A DNA stretch of 64,000 nt from the NCBI GenBank assembly GCA_014843695.1, contig CM026401.1, forward strand, positions 53,405,320 to 53,469,319. The letters are read 5' to 3'. Positions 1-15,010 of this stretch are shown here, piece after piece. Position 1 is the stretch's first letter; the number at the start of each line of letters is the position of its first letter. The translations under genes and the position numbers were made by a program. This DNA comes from Archivesica marissinica. Lineage: Eukaryota; Mollusca; Bivalvia; Venerida; Vesicomyidae. The notes beneath the pieces were generated by a model. It made no database searches and was not told the origin of the DNA. It worked only from the letters and a program-made list of their open reading frames with translations.

Positions 1-3000
1 GAGTAGGTGCTGTAGAAGCTACATCTGGGCTACAATACGCTTTAATGTATAGGTGCTGTAGAAGCTACATCTGGGCTACAATACGCTTTAATGTGTAGGT
101 GCTGTAGAAGCCACATCTGGGCTACAATAAGCTTTATTGTGTAGGTGATGCAGAAGCCACACCTGGGCTACAATACGCTTTAATGTGTAGGTGCTGCAGA
201 AGCTACATCTGGGCTACACTACGCTTTAATGTGTAGGTGTTGTTGAGGCTACAGCTGGGCTACAATACGCTTTAATGAGTAGGTTTGTAGAAGCTACATC
301 TGGCCTACAATACGCTTTAGTGTCTAGGTGCTGTAGAAGCTACATCTGGGCTACAATACGCTTTAATGTGTAGGTGCTGTAGAAGCTACATCTGGACAAC
401 AATAAGTTTTAATGTGTAGGTGATGCAGAAGCTACATCTGGGCTACAATACGCTTTAACGTGTAGGTGCTGCAGAAGCTACATCTGGGCTACAATACGCT
501 TTAATGTGTAGGTGCTGTAGAAGCTACATCTGGGCTACAATACGCTTTAATGTGTAGGTGTGTAGAAGCTACAGCTGGGCAACAATACGCTTTAATGTGT
601 AGGTGCTGTAGAAGCTACATCTGGGCTACAATATGCTTTAATGTGTAGGTGCTGTAGAAGCTACATCTGCACTACAATACGCTTTAATGTGTAGGTGCTC
701 TAGAAGCTACATCTGGGCTACAATACGCTTTAATGTGTAGGTGCTGTAGAAGCTACAGCTGGGCTACAATACGCTTTAATGTGTAGGTGCTGTAGAAGCT
801 ACATCTGGACAACAATACGCTTTAATGTGTAGGTGCTGTAGAAGCTACATCTGGGATACAATACGCTTTAATGAGTAGGTGCTGTAGAAGCTACACCTGG
901 GCTACAATACGCTTTAATGTATAGTTGCTGTAGAAGCTACATCTGGGCTACAATAGGCTTTAATGTGTAGGTGCTGTAGAAGCTACATCTGGGCTACAAT
1001 AAGCTTTAATGTGTAGATGATGCAGAAGCTACATCTGGGCTACAATACGCTTTAATGTGTAGGTGCTGCAGAAGCTACATCTGGGCTACACTACGCTTTA
1101 ATGTGTAGGTGTTGTTGAAGCTACAGCTGGCTACAATACGCGTTAATGTGTAGGTGTAGAAGCTATAACTGTGCTACAATAGGCTTTAATGTGTAGGTGA
1201 TGCAGAAGCTACATATGGGCTACAATACGCTTTAATGTGTAGGTGCTATAGAAGCTACGGCTGGACTACAATAGGCTTTACTGTGTAGGTGATGTAGAAG
1301 CTACAGCTGGGCTACAATAGGCTTTAATGTGTAGGTACTGTAGAAGCTACATCTGGAATACAATACGCTTTAATGTGTAGGTGCTGTAGAAGCTACATCT
1401 GGGCTACAATACGCTTTAATGTGTAGGTGCTGTAGAAGCTACATCTGGGCTACAATACGCTTTAATGTGTATGTGCTGTAGAAGCTACAGCTGGGCTACA
1501 ATACGATTTAATGTGTATGTGTTGTAGAAGCTACATCTGGGCTACAATACGCTTTAATGAGTAGGTGTTTTAGAAGCTACATCTGGCCTACAATACGCTT
1601 TACTGTGTAGGTGCTGTAAAAGCTACATCTGGGCTACAATACGCTTTAATGTGTAGGTGCTGTAGAAGCTACAGCTGGGCTACAATACGCTTTAATGTGT
1701 AGGTTCTGTAGAAGCTACACCTGGGCTACAATAAGCTTTAATGTGTAGGTGCTGTAGAAGCGTCATCTGGGTTACAATAAGCTTTAATGTGTCGGTGCTG
1801 TAGAATCTACATCTGGGCTACAATACGCTTTAATGTGTAGGTGCTGTAGAAGCTACATCTGGGCTACAATAGGCTTTAATGTGTAGGTGCTGTAGAAGCT
1901 ACATCTGGGCTACAATACGCTTTAATGTGTAGGTGCTGTAGAAGCTACATCTGGGCTACACTACGCTTTAATGTGTATGTGCTGTAGAAGCTACAGCTGG
2001 GCTACAATACGTTTTAATGTGTATGTGTTGTAGAAGCTACATCTGGGCTACAATACGCTTTAATGAGTAGGTGTTTTAGAAGCTACATCTGGCCTACAAT
2101 ACGCTTTACTGTGTAGGTGCTGTAGAAGCTACATCTGGGCTACAATACGCTTTAATGTGTAGGTGCTGTAGAAGCTACAGCTGGGCTACAATACGCTTTA
2201 ATGTGTAGGTTCTGTAGAAGCTACACCTGGGCTACAATAAGCTTTAATGTGTAGGTGCTGTAGAAGCGTCATCTGGGTTACAATAAGCTTTAATGTGTCG
2301 GTGCTGTAGAATCTACATCTGGGCTACAATACGCTTTAATGTGTAGGTGCTGTAGAAGCTACATCTGGGCTACAATAGGCTTTAATGTGTAGGTGCTGAA
2401 GAAGCTACATCTGGGCTACAATAAGCTTTAATGTGTAGGTGCTGTAGAAGCTACAGCTGGGCTACAATATGCTTTAATGTGTAGGTGCTGTAGAAGCTAC
2501 ATCTGGGCTACAATACGCTTTAATGTGTATGTGCTGTAGAGGCTACAGCTGGGCTACAATACGCTTTAATGTGTATGTGTTGTTGAAGCTACATCTGGGC
2601 TACAATACGCTTTAATGAGTAGGTGTTTTAGAAGCTACATCTGGCCTACAATACGCTTTACTGTGTAGGTGCTGCAGAAGCTACATCTGGGCTACAATAG
2701 GCTTTAATGTGTAGGTGCTGTAGAAGCTACAGCTGGGCTACAATACGCTTTAATGTGTAGGTTCTGTAGAAGCTACACCTGGGCTACAATAAGCTTTAAT
2801 GTGTAGGTGCTGTAGAAGCGTCATCTGGGCTACAATAAGCTTTAATGTGTCGTTTCTGTAGAATCTACATCTGGGCTACAATACGCTTTAATGTGTAGGT
2901 AGTGTAGAAGCTACATCTGGACTACAATACGCTTTAATGTGTAGGTGCTGTAGAAGCTACATCTGGGCTACAATACGCTTTAATGTGTAGGTGCTGTAGA

Positions 3001-6000
3001 AGCTACATCTGGGCTACAATACGCTTTAATGTGTAGGTGCTGTAGAAGCTACATCTGAGCTACAATAAGCTTTAATGTGTAGGTGCTGTAGAAGGTACAT
3101 CTGGGCTACAATACGCTTTAATGTGTAGGTGCTGTAGAAGCTACAGCTGGGCTACAATACACTGTAATGTGTAGGTGCTGTAGAAGCTACATATGGGCTA
3201 CAATACGCTTTAATGTGTAGCTACTGTAGAAGCTACATCTGGGCTACAATAGGCTTTAATGTGTAGGTGCTGTAAGCTACATCTGGGCTACAATACGCTT
3301 TACTGTGTAGGTGCTGTAGAAGCTACATCTGGGCTACAATACGCTTTAATTTGTAGGTGCTGTAGAAGCTACATCTGGGCTACAATACGCTTTAATGTGT
3401 AGGTGCTGTAGAAGCTATAGCTGGGCTACCATACGCTTTAATATGTAGGTGCTGTAGAAGCTACAGCTGGGCTACAATACGCTTTAATGTGTAGGTGCTG
3501 TAGAAGCTACATCTGGGCTACACTACGCTTTACTGTGTATGTGCTGTAGTAGCTACATCTGGGATACACTACGCTTTACTGTGTAGGTGCTCTAGAAGCT
3601 ACATCTGGTCTACAATACGCTTTACTGTGTAGGTGCTGTAGAAGCTACATCTGGTCCACAATACGTTGTAATGTGTAGGTGCTGTAGAACCTACATCTGA
3701 GCTGCAATACGCTTTAATATGTAGGTGCTGTAGAAGCTACAACTGGGCTACAAAACGCTTTAATGTGTAGGTGCTGTAAGCTACAGCTGGGCTACAATAA
3801 GCTTTAATGTGTAGGTGCTGTAAGCTACAGCTGGGCTACAGTACGCTTTAATGTGTAGGTACTATAGAAGCTACAGCTGGGCTACAATACGCTTTAATGT
3901 GTAGGTGCTGTAGAAGCTACAGCTGGGCTACAATAAGCTTTAAGGTGTAGGTACAGTAGAAGCTACAGCTGGGCTACAATACGCTTTACTGTGTATGTAC
4001 TGTAGAAGCTACAGTTGGGCTACAATACGCTTTAATGTGTAGGTGCTGTAGAAGCTACAGCTGGGCTACAATACGCTTTAATGTGTAGGTGCTGTAGAAG
4101 CAACATCTGGGCTACAATACGCTGTAATGTGTAGGTGCTGTAGAAGCTATTCTGTGCTACAATACGCTTTAATGTGTAGGTGCTGTAGAAGCTACATCTG
4201 GGCTACAATACGCTTTAATGTGTAGGTGCTGTAGAAGCTACAGCTGGGCAACAATAAGCTTTAATGTGTAGGTGGTGTAAGCTACAGCTGGGCTACAATC
4301 GGCTTTAATGTGTAGGTGCTGTAGAAGCTACATCTGGACTACAATACGCTTTAATGTGTAGGTGCTGTAGAAGCTACATCTGGGTTACAATACGCTGTAA
4401 AGTGTAGTTGCTGTAGAAGCTACATCTGGGCTACAATACGCTTTAATGTGTAGGTGCTGTAGACGCTACAACTGGGCTACAAAAATCTTTAATGTGAAGG
4501 TGCTGTAATCTACAGCTGGGCTACACTACGCTTTAATGTGTAGGTGCTGTAGAAGCTACAGCTGGGCTACAATAAGCTTTAATGTGTAGGTGCTGTAAGC
4601 TACAGCTGGGCTACAATAATCTTTAATGTGTAGGTACTGTAGAAGCTACAGCTGGGCTACAATACGCTTTACTGTGTATGTACTGTAGAAGCTACAGTTG
4701 GGCTACAATACGTTTTAATGTGTAGGTGCTGTAGAAGCTACAGCTGGGCTACACTACGCTTTAATTTGTAGGTGCTGTAGAAGCTACATCTGGGCTACAA
4801 TACGCTGTAATGTGTAGGTACTGTAGAAGCTACATCTGGAATACAATACGCTTTAATGTGTAGGTGCTGTAGAAGCTACATCTGGGCTACAATACGCTTT
4901 AATGTGTATGTGCTGTAGAAGCTACAGCTGGGCTACAATACGTTTTAATGTGTATGTGTTGTAGAAGCTACATCTGGGCTACAATACGCTTTAATGAGTA
5001 GGTGTTTTAGAAGCTACATCTGGCCTACAATACGCTTTACTGTGTAGGTGCTGTAGAAGCTACATCTGGGCTACAATACGCTTTAATGTGTAGGTGTGTA
5101 GAAGCTACAGCTGGGCTACAATACGCTTTAATGTGTAGGTTCTGTAGAAGCTACACCTGGGCTACAATAAGCTTTAATGTGTAGGTGCTGTAGAAGCGTC
5201 ATCTGGGTTACAATAAGCTTTAATGTGTCGGTGCTGTAGAATCTACATCTGGGCTACAATACGCTTTAATGTGTAGGTGCTGTAGAAGCTACATCTGGGC
5301 TACAATAGGCTTTAATGTGTAGGTGCTGTAGAAGCTACATCTGGGCTACAATAAGCTTTAATGTGTAGGTGCTGTAGAAGCTACATCTGGGCTACAATAA
5401 GCTTTAATGTGTAGGTGCTGTAGAAGCTACAGCTGGGCTACAATATGCTTTAATGTGTAGGTGCTGTAGAAGCTACATCTGGGCTACAATACGCTTTAAT
5501 GTGTATGTGCTGTAGAGGCTACAGCTGGGCTACAATACGCTTTAATGTGTATGTGTTGTAGAAGCTACATATGGGCTACAATACTCTTTAATGAGTAGGT
5601 GTTTTAGAAGCTACATCTGGCCTACAATACGCTTTACTGTGTAGGTGCTGCAGAAGCTACATCTGGGCTACAATACGCTTTAATGTGTAGGTGCTGTAGA
5701 AGCTACAGCTGGGCTACAATAAGCTTTAATGTGTAGGTGCTGTAGAAGCGTCATCTGGGCTACAATAAGCTTTAATGTGTCGTTTCTGTAGAATCTACAT
5801 CTGGGCTACAATACGCTTTAATGTGTAGGTAGTGTAGAAGCTACATCTGGACTACAATACGCTTTAATGTGTAGGTGCTGTAGAAGCTACATCTGGGCTA
5901 CAATACGCTTTAATGTGTAGGTGCTGTAGAAGCTACATCTGGGCTACAATACGCTTTAATGTGTAGGTGCTGTAGAAGCTACATCTGAGCTACAATAAGC

Positions 6001-9000
6001 TTTAATGTGTAGGTGATGTAGAAGCTACATCTGGGCTACAATACGCTTTAATGTGTAGGTGCTGTAGAAGCTACAGCTGGGCTACAATACACTGTAATGT
6101 GTAGGTGCTGTAGTAGCTACATATGGGCTACAATACGCTTTAATGTGTAGCTACTGTAGAAGCTACATCTGGGCTACAATAGGCTTTAATGTGTAGGTGC
6201 TGTAAGCTACATCTGGGCTACAATACGCTTTACTGTGTAGGTGCTGTAGAAGCTACATCTGGGCTACAATACGCTTTAATTTGTAGGTGCTGTAGAAGCT
6301 ACATCTGGGCTACAATACGCTTTAATGTGTAGGTGCTGTAGAAGCTATAGCTGGGCTACCATACGCTTTAATGTGTAGGTGCTGTAGAAGCTACAGCTGG
6401 GCTACAATACGCTTTAATGTGTAGGTGCTGTAGAAGCTACATCTGGGCTACACTACGCTTTACTGTGTATGTGCTGTAGTAGCTACATCTGGGATACACT
6501 ACGCTTTACTGTGTAGGTGCTCTAGAAGCTACATCTGGTCTACAATACGCTTTACTGTGTAGGTGCTGTAGAAGCTACATCTGGTCCACAATACGTTGTA
6601 ATGTGTAGGTGCTGTAGAACCTACATCTGGGCTGCAATACGCTTTAATATGTAGGTGCTGTAGAAGCTACATCTGGGCTACAATAGGCTGTAATGTGTAG
6701 GTGCTGTAGAAGCTATATCTGGACTACAATACGCTTTAATGTGTATGTGCTGTAGAAGCTACAACTGGGCTACAAAACGCTTTAATGTGTAGGTGCTGTA
6801 AGCTACAGCTGGGCTACAATACGCTTTAATGTGTAGGTGCTGTAGAAGCTACAGCTAGGCTACAATAAGCTTTAATGTGTAGGTGCTGTAAGCTACAGCT
6901 GGGCTACAGTACGCTTTAATGTGTAGGTACTATAGAAGCTACAGCTGGGCTACAATACGCTTTAATGTGTAGGTGCTGTAGAAGCTACAGCTGGGCTACA
7001 ATAAGCTTTAATGTGTAGGTACTGTAGAAGCTACAGCTGGGCTACACTACGCTTTACTGTGTATGTACTGTAGAAGCTACAGTTGGGCTACAATACGCTT
7101 TAATGTGTAGGTGCTGTAGAAGCTACAGCTGGGCTACAATACGCTTTAATGTGTAGGTGCTGTAGAAGCAACATCTGGGCTACAATAAGCTGTAATGTGT
7201 AGGTGCTGTAGAAGCTATTCTGTGCTACAATACGCTTTAATGGGTAGGTGCTGTAGAAGCTACATCTGGGCTACAATACGCTTTAATGTGTAGGTGCTGT
7301 AGAAGCTACATCTGGGCAACAATAAGCTTTAATGTGTAGGTGATGTAAGCTACAGCTGGGCTACAATCGGCTTTAATGTGTAGGTGCTGTAGAAGCTACA
7401 TCTGGACTACAATACCCTTTAATGTGTAGGTGCTGTAGAAGCTACATCTGGGTTACAATACGCTGTAATGTGTAGTTGCTGTAGAAGCTACATCTGGGCT
7501 ACAATACGCTTTAATGTGTAGGTGATGTAGACGCTACAACTGGGCTACAATAATCTTTAATGTGTAGGTGCTGTAAGCTACAGCTGGGCTACACTACGCT
7601 TTAATGTGTATGTGCTGTAGAAGCTACAGCTGGGCTACAATAAGCTTTAATGTGTAGGTGCTGTAAGCTACAGCTGGGCTACAATAATCTTTAATGTGTA
7701 GGTACTGTAGAAGCTACAGCTGGGCTACAATACGCTTTACTGTGTATGTACTGTAGAAGCTACAGTTGGGCTACAATACGTTTTAATGTGTAGGTGCTAT
7801 AGAAGCTACAGCTGGGCTACAATACGCTTTAATTTGTAGGTGCTGTAGAAGCTACATCTGGGCTACAATAGGCTGTAATGTGTAGGTGCTGTAGAAGCTA
7901 CATCTGGGCTACAATACGCTTTAATGTGTAGGTGTTGTAGAAGCTACATCTGGGCTACAATACTCTTTAATGTGTATGTGCTGTAGAAGCTACAGCTGGG
8001 CTACACTAAGCTTTAATGTGTAGGTGCTGTAAGCTACAGCTGGGCTACAATAGGCTTTAATGTGTAGGTGCTATAGAAGCTACATATGGGCTACCATAGG
8101 CTTTAATTTGTAGGTGTTGTAGAAGCTACAGCTGGGCTACACTACGCTTTAATGTGTAGGTGCTGTAGAAGCTACATCTGGGCTACAATACGCTTTAATG
8201 TATAGGTGCTGTAGAAGCTACATCTGGGCTACAATACGCTTTAATGTTTAGTTGCTGTAGAAGATACAGCTGGGCGACAATACGCTTTAATGTGTAGGTG
8301 CTGTAGAAGCTACATCTGGGCTACACTACGCTTTACTGTGTAGGTGCCGTAGAAGCTACAGCTGGGCTATAATACGCTTTAATGTGTAGGTGTTGTAGAA
8401 GCTACATCTGGGCTACAATACGCTTTAATGAGTAGGTGTTGTAGAAGCTACATCTGGCCTACAATACGCTTTACTGTGTAGGTACTGTAGAAGCTACATC
8501 TGGGCTACAATACGCTTTAATGTGTAGGTGCTGTAGAAGCTACAGCTGGGCTACAATACGCTTTAATGTATAGGTGCTGTAGAAGCTACATCTGGGCTAC
8601 AATACGCTTTAATGTGTAAGTGCTGTAGAAGCTACATCTGGGCTACAATAAGCTTTAATGTGTAGGTGCTGTAGAAGCTACATCTGGGCTACAATAAGCT
8701 TTAATATGTAGGTGATGCAGAAGCTACATCTGGGCTACAATACGCTTTAATGTGTAGGTGCTGCAGAAGCTACATCTGGGCTACACTACGCTTTAATGTG
8801 TAGGTGTTGTTGAAGCTACAGCTGGGCTACAATACGCTTTAATGTGTAGGTGTAGAAGCTATAACTGTGCTACAATACGCTTTAATGTGTAGGTGATGCA
8901 GAAGCTACATCTGGGCTACAATACGCTTTAATGTGTAGGTGCTGTAGAGGCTACAGCTGGACTACAATACGCTTTAATGTGTAGGTGATGTAGAAGCTCC

Positions 9001-10740
9001 AGCTGGACTACAATACGCTTTCATGTGTAGGTACTGTAGAAGCTACATCTGGGCTACAATACGCTTTAATGTGTAGCTGCTGTAGAAGCTACATCTGGGC
9101 TACAATACGCTTTAATGTGTAGGTGCTGTAGAAGCTAAATCTGGTCTACAATACGCCTTACTGTGTAGGTGCTGTAGAAGCTACATCTGGGCTACAATAC
9201 GCTTTAATGTGTAGGTTCTGTAGAAGCTACAACTGGGCTACAATACGCTTTAATGTGTAGGTGCTGTAGAAGCTACATCTGGTCTACAATACGCCTTACT
9301 GTGTAGGTGCTGTAGAAGCTACAGCTGGGCTACAATACGCTTTAATGTATAGGTGTAGTAGAAGCTACATCTGGGCTACAATACGCTTTAATGAGTAGGT
9401 GTTGTAGAAGCTACATCTGGCCTACAATACGCTTTACTGTGTAGGTGCTGTAGAAGCTACATCTGGGCTACAATACGCTTTAATGTGTAGGTGCTGTAGA
9501 AGATACAGCTGGGCTACAATACGCTTTAATGTATAGGTGCTGTAGAAGCTACATCTGGGCTACAATACGCTTTAATGTGTAAGTGCTGTAGAAGCTACAT
9601 CTGGGCTAAAATGAGCTTTAATGTGTAGGTGCTGTAGAAGCTACATCTGGGCTACAATAAGCTTTAATATGTAGGTGATGCAGAAGCTACATCTGGGCTA
9701 CAATACGCTTTAATGTGTAGGTGCTGTAGAAGCTAAATCTGGTCTACAATACGCCTTACTGTGTAGGTGCTGTAGAAGCTACATCTGGGCTACAATACGC
9801 TTTAATGTGTAGGTTCTGTAGAAGCTACAACTGGGCTACAATACGCTTTAATGTGTAGGTGCTGTAGAAGCTACATCTGGACTACAATACGCTTTAATGT
9901 GTAGGTGCTGTAGAAGCTACATCTGGGTTACAATACGCTGTAATGTGTAGTTGCTGTAGAAGCTACATCTGGGCTACAATACGCTTTAATGTGTAGGTGC
10001 TGTAGACGCTACAACTGGGCTACAATAATCTTTAATGTGTAGGTGCTGTAAGCTACAGCTGGGCTACACTACGCTTTAATGTGTATGTGCTGTAGAAGCT
10101 ACAGCTGGGCTACAATAAGCTTTAATGTGTAGGTGCTGTAAGCTACAGCTGGGCTACAATAATCTTTAATGTGTAGGTACTGTAGAAGCTACAGCTGGGC
10201 TACAATACGCTTTACTGTGTATGTACTGTAGAAGCTACAGTTGGGCTACAATACGTTTTAATGTGTAGGTGCTATAGAAGCTACAGCTGGGCTACAATAC
10301 GCTTTAATTTGTAGGTGCTGTAGAAGCTACATCTGGGCTACAATATGCTGTAATGTGTAGGTGCTGTAGAAGCTACATCTGGGCTACAATACGCTTTAAT
10401 GTGTAGGTGTTGTAGAAGCTACATCTGGGCTACAATACTCTTTAATGTGTATGTGCTGTAGAAGCTACAGCTGGGCTACACTAAGCTTTAATATGTAGGT
10501 GCTGTAAGCTACAGCTGGGCTACAATAGGCTTTAATGTGTAGGTGCTGTAGAAGCTACATCTGGGCTACAATACGCTTTAATTTGTAGGTGTTGTAGAAG
10601 CTACATCTGGGCTACAATACGCTTTAATGTGTAGGTGCTGTAGAAGCTACATCTGGGCTACAATACGCTTTAATGTGTAGGTGCTGTAGAAGCTACAGCT
10701 GGGCTACAATACGCTTTAATGTGTAGGTGCTGTAGAAGCT

Positions 10741-11640
10741 ACATCTGGGCTACATACGCTTTATGTGTAGTGCTGTAGAGCTACATCTGGGTACACTACG
10801 CTTTATGTGTAGGTGTGAAGCTACACTGGCTAAATACGCTTTATGTGTAGGTGTTGTAGAAGCTACACTGGGTACAATAGCTTATGTGTAGGTGTGTAGA
10901 AGCTACTGGCTACATACGCTTTATGTTAGTGCTGTAGAAGCTACACTGGGCTACAAAGCTTTAATGTGTAGGTGCTGTAGCTACACTGGGCTACAATAGC
11001 TTTAATGTGTAGGTGTGTAGAAGCTACACTGGCTACAATAGTTTAATTGTAGGTGTGAAGTACACTGGGTACATAGCTTAATGTGTAGTTGAGCTCACGG
11101 CTACATACGCTTTAAGTGTGGTGGGTTGTTGTTTGTGTGTGGGTTGTGTTTTGTGTGTTGGTTGGCTACAATAGCTTTAATGTGTAGGTGTGTAGAAGCT
11201 CAGCTGGCTACAATACGCTTTAATGTGTAGGTTGTAGAAGCACATCTGGGCTACAATAGTTATGGTAGGTGCTGTAGAAGCTATGGCTACATAGCTTAAT
11301 GGTAGGTGTGTAGAAGCTACATCTGGGCTACATACGCTTTAATGTGTAGGTGTGTAGAAGCTAACTGGCACAATAGCTTATGTGTAGGGTTTGTTGTGTG
11401 TGGTTGGTTGTGCTGTAGAAGCTACATCTGGGCTACAATACGCTTTAATGTGTAGGTCTGTAGAAGCTACACTGGGCTACAATACCTTATGTGTAGGCTG
11501 TAGAAGCTACACTGGCTACATGTTTGTGTGGTTGGTTGGTTGTTTTGTTGTGGTTGGTTGCTTTATGGTAGGTGTGTAGAAGCTACACTGGCTACATACG
11601 CTTTATGTGTAGGTGCTGTAGAAGCTACATCTGGGCTACA
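10741..11640. repeat. Indel-rich, degraded patch of the 46-bp satellite
   Basis: Units here are shortened by many single-base losses and interrupted by TG-rich strings such as GGTTGTTGTTTGTGTGTGGG (near 11123, 11391 and 11520). Flanking units carry mostly substitutions and keep the 46-bp length. Random single-base deletions confined to one patch look like poorly polished long-read consensus rather than natural decay, although real degeneration is not excluded. The short ORF at 11391-11579 falls entirely in this patch and is not a gene. Confidence 0.7.
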
Positions 11641-14499
11641 ATACGCTTTAATGTGTAGGTGTGTAGAAGTACATCTGGGCTACAATACGCTTTAATGTTA
11701 GGTGTGTAGAAGCTACATCTGGGCTACAATACGCTTTAATGTGTAAGTGCTGTAGAAGCTACATCTGGGCTAAAATGAGCTTTAATATGTAGGTGCTGTA
11801 GAAGCTACATCTGGGCTACAATAAGCTTTAATATGTAGGTGATGCAGAAGCTACATCTGGGCTACAATACGCTTTAATGTGTAGGTGTAGATGCTATAAC
11901 TGTGCTACAATACGCTTTAATGTGTAGGTGATGCAGAAGCTACATCTGGGCTACAATACGCTTTAATGTGTATGTGCTGTAGAAGCTACAGCTGGACTAC
12001 AATACGCTTTAATGTGTAGGTGATGTAGAAGCTACAGCTGGACTACAATACGCTTTCATGTGTAGTTGCTGTAGAAGCTACATCTGGGCTACAATACGCT
12101 TTAATGTGTAGGTGCTGTAGAAGCTAAATCTGGTGTACAATACGCTTTACTGTGTAGGTGCTGTAGAATCTACATCTGGGCTACAATACGCATTAATGTG
12201 TAGGTACTGTAGAAGCTACATCTGGGCTACAATACACTTTAATGTGTAGGTGCTGTAGAAGCTACAACTGGGCTACAAAACGCTTTAATGTGTAGGTGCT
12301 GTAGAAGCTACATCTGGGCTACAATACGCTTTAATGTGTAGGTGCTGTAGAAGCTACAGCTGGGCTACAATACGCTTTAATGAGTAGGTGTTGTAGAAGC
12401 TACGTCTGGCCTACAATACGCTTTACTGTGTAGGTGCTGTAGAAGCTATATCTGGGCTACAATACGCTTTAATGTGTAGGTGCTGTAGAAGCTAAATCTG
12501 GTCTACAATACGCTTTACTGTGTAGGTGCTGTAGAAGCTACATCTGGGCTACAATACGATTTAATGTGTACTTGCTGTAGAAGCTACATCTGGGCTACAT
12601 TACGCCTTAATGTGTAGGTGCTGTAGAAGCTACATCTGGGCTACAATACGCTTTAATGTGTAGGTACTGTAGAAGCTACAGCTGGACTACAATACGCTTT
12701 AATGTGTAGGTGATGTAGAAGCTACAGCTGGACTACAATACGCTTTCATGTGTAGGTGCTGCAGAAGCTACATCTGGGCTACAATACGCTTTAATGTGTA
12801 GTTGCTGTAGAAGCTACATCTGGGCTACAATACGCTTTAATGTGTAGGTGTTGTAGAAGCTAAATCTGGTCTACAATACGCTTTACTGTGTAGGTGCTGT
12901 AGAAGCTACATCTGGGCTACAATACGATTTAATGTGTAGTTGCTGTAGAAGCTACATCTGGCCTACAATACGCTTTACTGTGTAGGTGCTGTAGAAGCTA
13001 CATCTGGGCTACAATACGCTTTAATGTGTAGGTGCTGTAGAAGATACAGCTGGGCTACAATACGCTTTAATGTATAGGTGCTGTAGAAGCTACATCTGGG
13101 CTACAATACGCTTTAATGTGTAAGTGCTGTAGAAGCTACATCTGGGCTACAAGAGCTTTAATGTGTAGGTGCTGTAGAAGCTACATCTGGGCTACAATAC
13201 GCTTTAATGTGTAGGTGCTGCAGAAGCTACATCTGGGCTACACTACGCTTTAATGTGTAGGTGTTGTTGAAGCTACAGCTGGGCTACAATACGCTTTAAT
13301 GTGTAGGTGTAGATGCTATAACTGTGCTACAATACGCTTTAATGTGTAGGTGATGCAGAAGCTACATCTGGGCTACAATACGCTTTAATGTGTATGTGCT
13401 GTAGAAGCTACAGCTGGACTACAATACGCTTTAATGTGTAGGTGATGTAGAAGCTACAGCTGGACTACAATACGCTTTCATGTGTAGTTGCTGTAGAAGC
13501 TACATCTGGGCTACAATACGCTTTAATGTGTAGGTGCTGTAGAAGCTAAATCTGTTGTACAAAACGCTTTACTGTGTAGGTGCTGTAGAATCTACATCTG
13601 GGCTACAATACGCATTAATGTGTAGGTACTGTAGAAGCTACATCTGGGCTACAATACACTTTAATGTGTAGGTGCTGTAGAAGCTACAACTGGGCTACAA
13701 TACGCTTTAATGTGTAGGTGCTGTAGAAGCTACATCTGGGCTACAATACGCTTTAATGTGTAGGTGCTGTAGAAGCTACACTGGGCTACAATACGTTTAA
13801 TGTGTAGGTGTGTAGAAGCTACATCTGGGCTACAATACGCTTTAATGTGTAGGTGCTGTAGAAGCTACAGCTGGGCTACAATACGCTTTAATGTGTAGGT
13901 GCTGTAGAAGCTACATCTGGGCTACAATACGCTTTAATGTGTAGGTGCTGTAGAAGCTACATCTGGGCTACAATACGCTTTAATGTGTAGGTGCTGTAGA
14001 AGCTACATCTGGGCTACAATACGCTTTAATGTGTAGGTGCTGTAGAAGCTACATCTGGGCTACAATACGCTTTAATGTGTAGGTGCTGTAGAAGCTACAT
14101 CTGGGCTACAATACGCTTTAATGTGTAGGTGCTGTAGAAGCTACATCTGGGCTACAATACGCTTTAATGTGTAGGTGATGCAGAAGCTACATCTGGGCTA
14201 CAATACGCTTTAATGTGTAGGTGCTGTAGAAGCTACATCTGGGCTACAATACGCTTTAATGTGTAGGTGCTGTAGAAGCTACATCTGGGCTACAATACGC
14301 TTTAATGTGTAGGTGCTGTAGAAGCTACATCTGGGCTACAATACGCTTTAATGTGTAGGTGCTGTAGAAGCTACATCTGGGCTACAATACGCTTTAATGT
14401 GTAGGTGCTGTAGAAGCTACATCTGGGCTACAATACGCTTTAATGTGTAGGTGCTGTAGAAGCTACATCTGGGCTACAATACGCTTTAATGTGTAGGTG

Positions 14500-14935
14500 C
14501 TGTAGAAGCTACACTGGGCTACAATACGCTTTAATGTGTAGGTGTGTAGAAGCTACATCTGGCTACAATACGCTTTAATGTGTAGGTGCTGTAGAAGCTA
14601 CATCTGGGCTACAATACGCTTTAATGTGTAGGTGCTGTAGAAGCTACATCTGGGCTACAATACGCTTTAATGTGTAGGTGTGTAGAAGCTACATCTGGGC
14701 TACAATACGCTTTAATGTGTAGGTGCTGCAGAAGCTACATCTGGGCTACAATACGCTTTAATGTGTAGGTGTGTAGAAGCTACAGCTGGGCTACAATACG
14801 CTTTAATGGTAGGTTGAGAAGCTACATCTGGCTACAATACGTTTAATGTGTAGTGCTGTAGAAGCTACATCTGGCTACAATACGCTTTAATGTGTAGGTG
14901 CTGTAGAAGCTATCTGTACAGTTTATGTGTAGGTG
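14500..14935. repeat. Second indel-rich patch of the satellite
   Basis: Several units lose one to several bases (for example the collapsed unit near 14905-14930). The preceding stretch, 13800-14500, is unusually uniform, with near-identical consensus units. A homogeneous block followed by an error-like block is what a collapsed or weakly supported assembly segment would look like. Confidence 0.55.
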
Positions 14936-15010
14936 CTGTAGAAGCTACATCTGGGCTACAATACGCTTTAATGTGTAGGTGCTGTAGAAGCTACATCTGG
15001 GCTACAATAC

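Noticed and set aside
11391..11579. 62-codon Cys/Val-rich ORF
   Set aside because: Lies wholly in the indel-rich satellite patch, probably consensus error.
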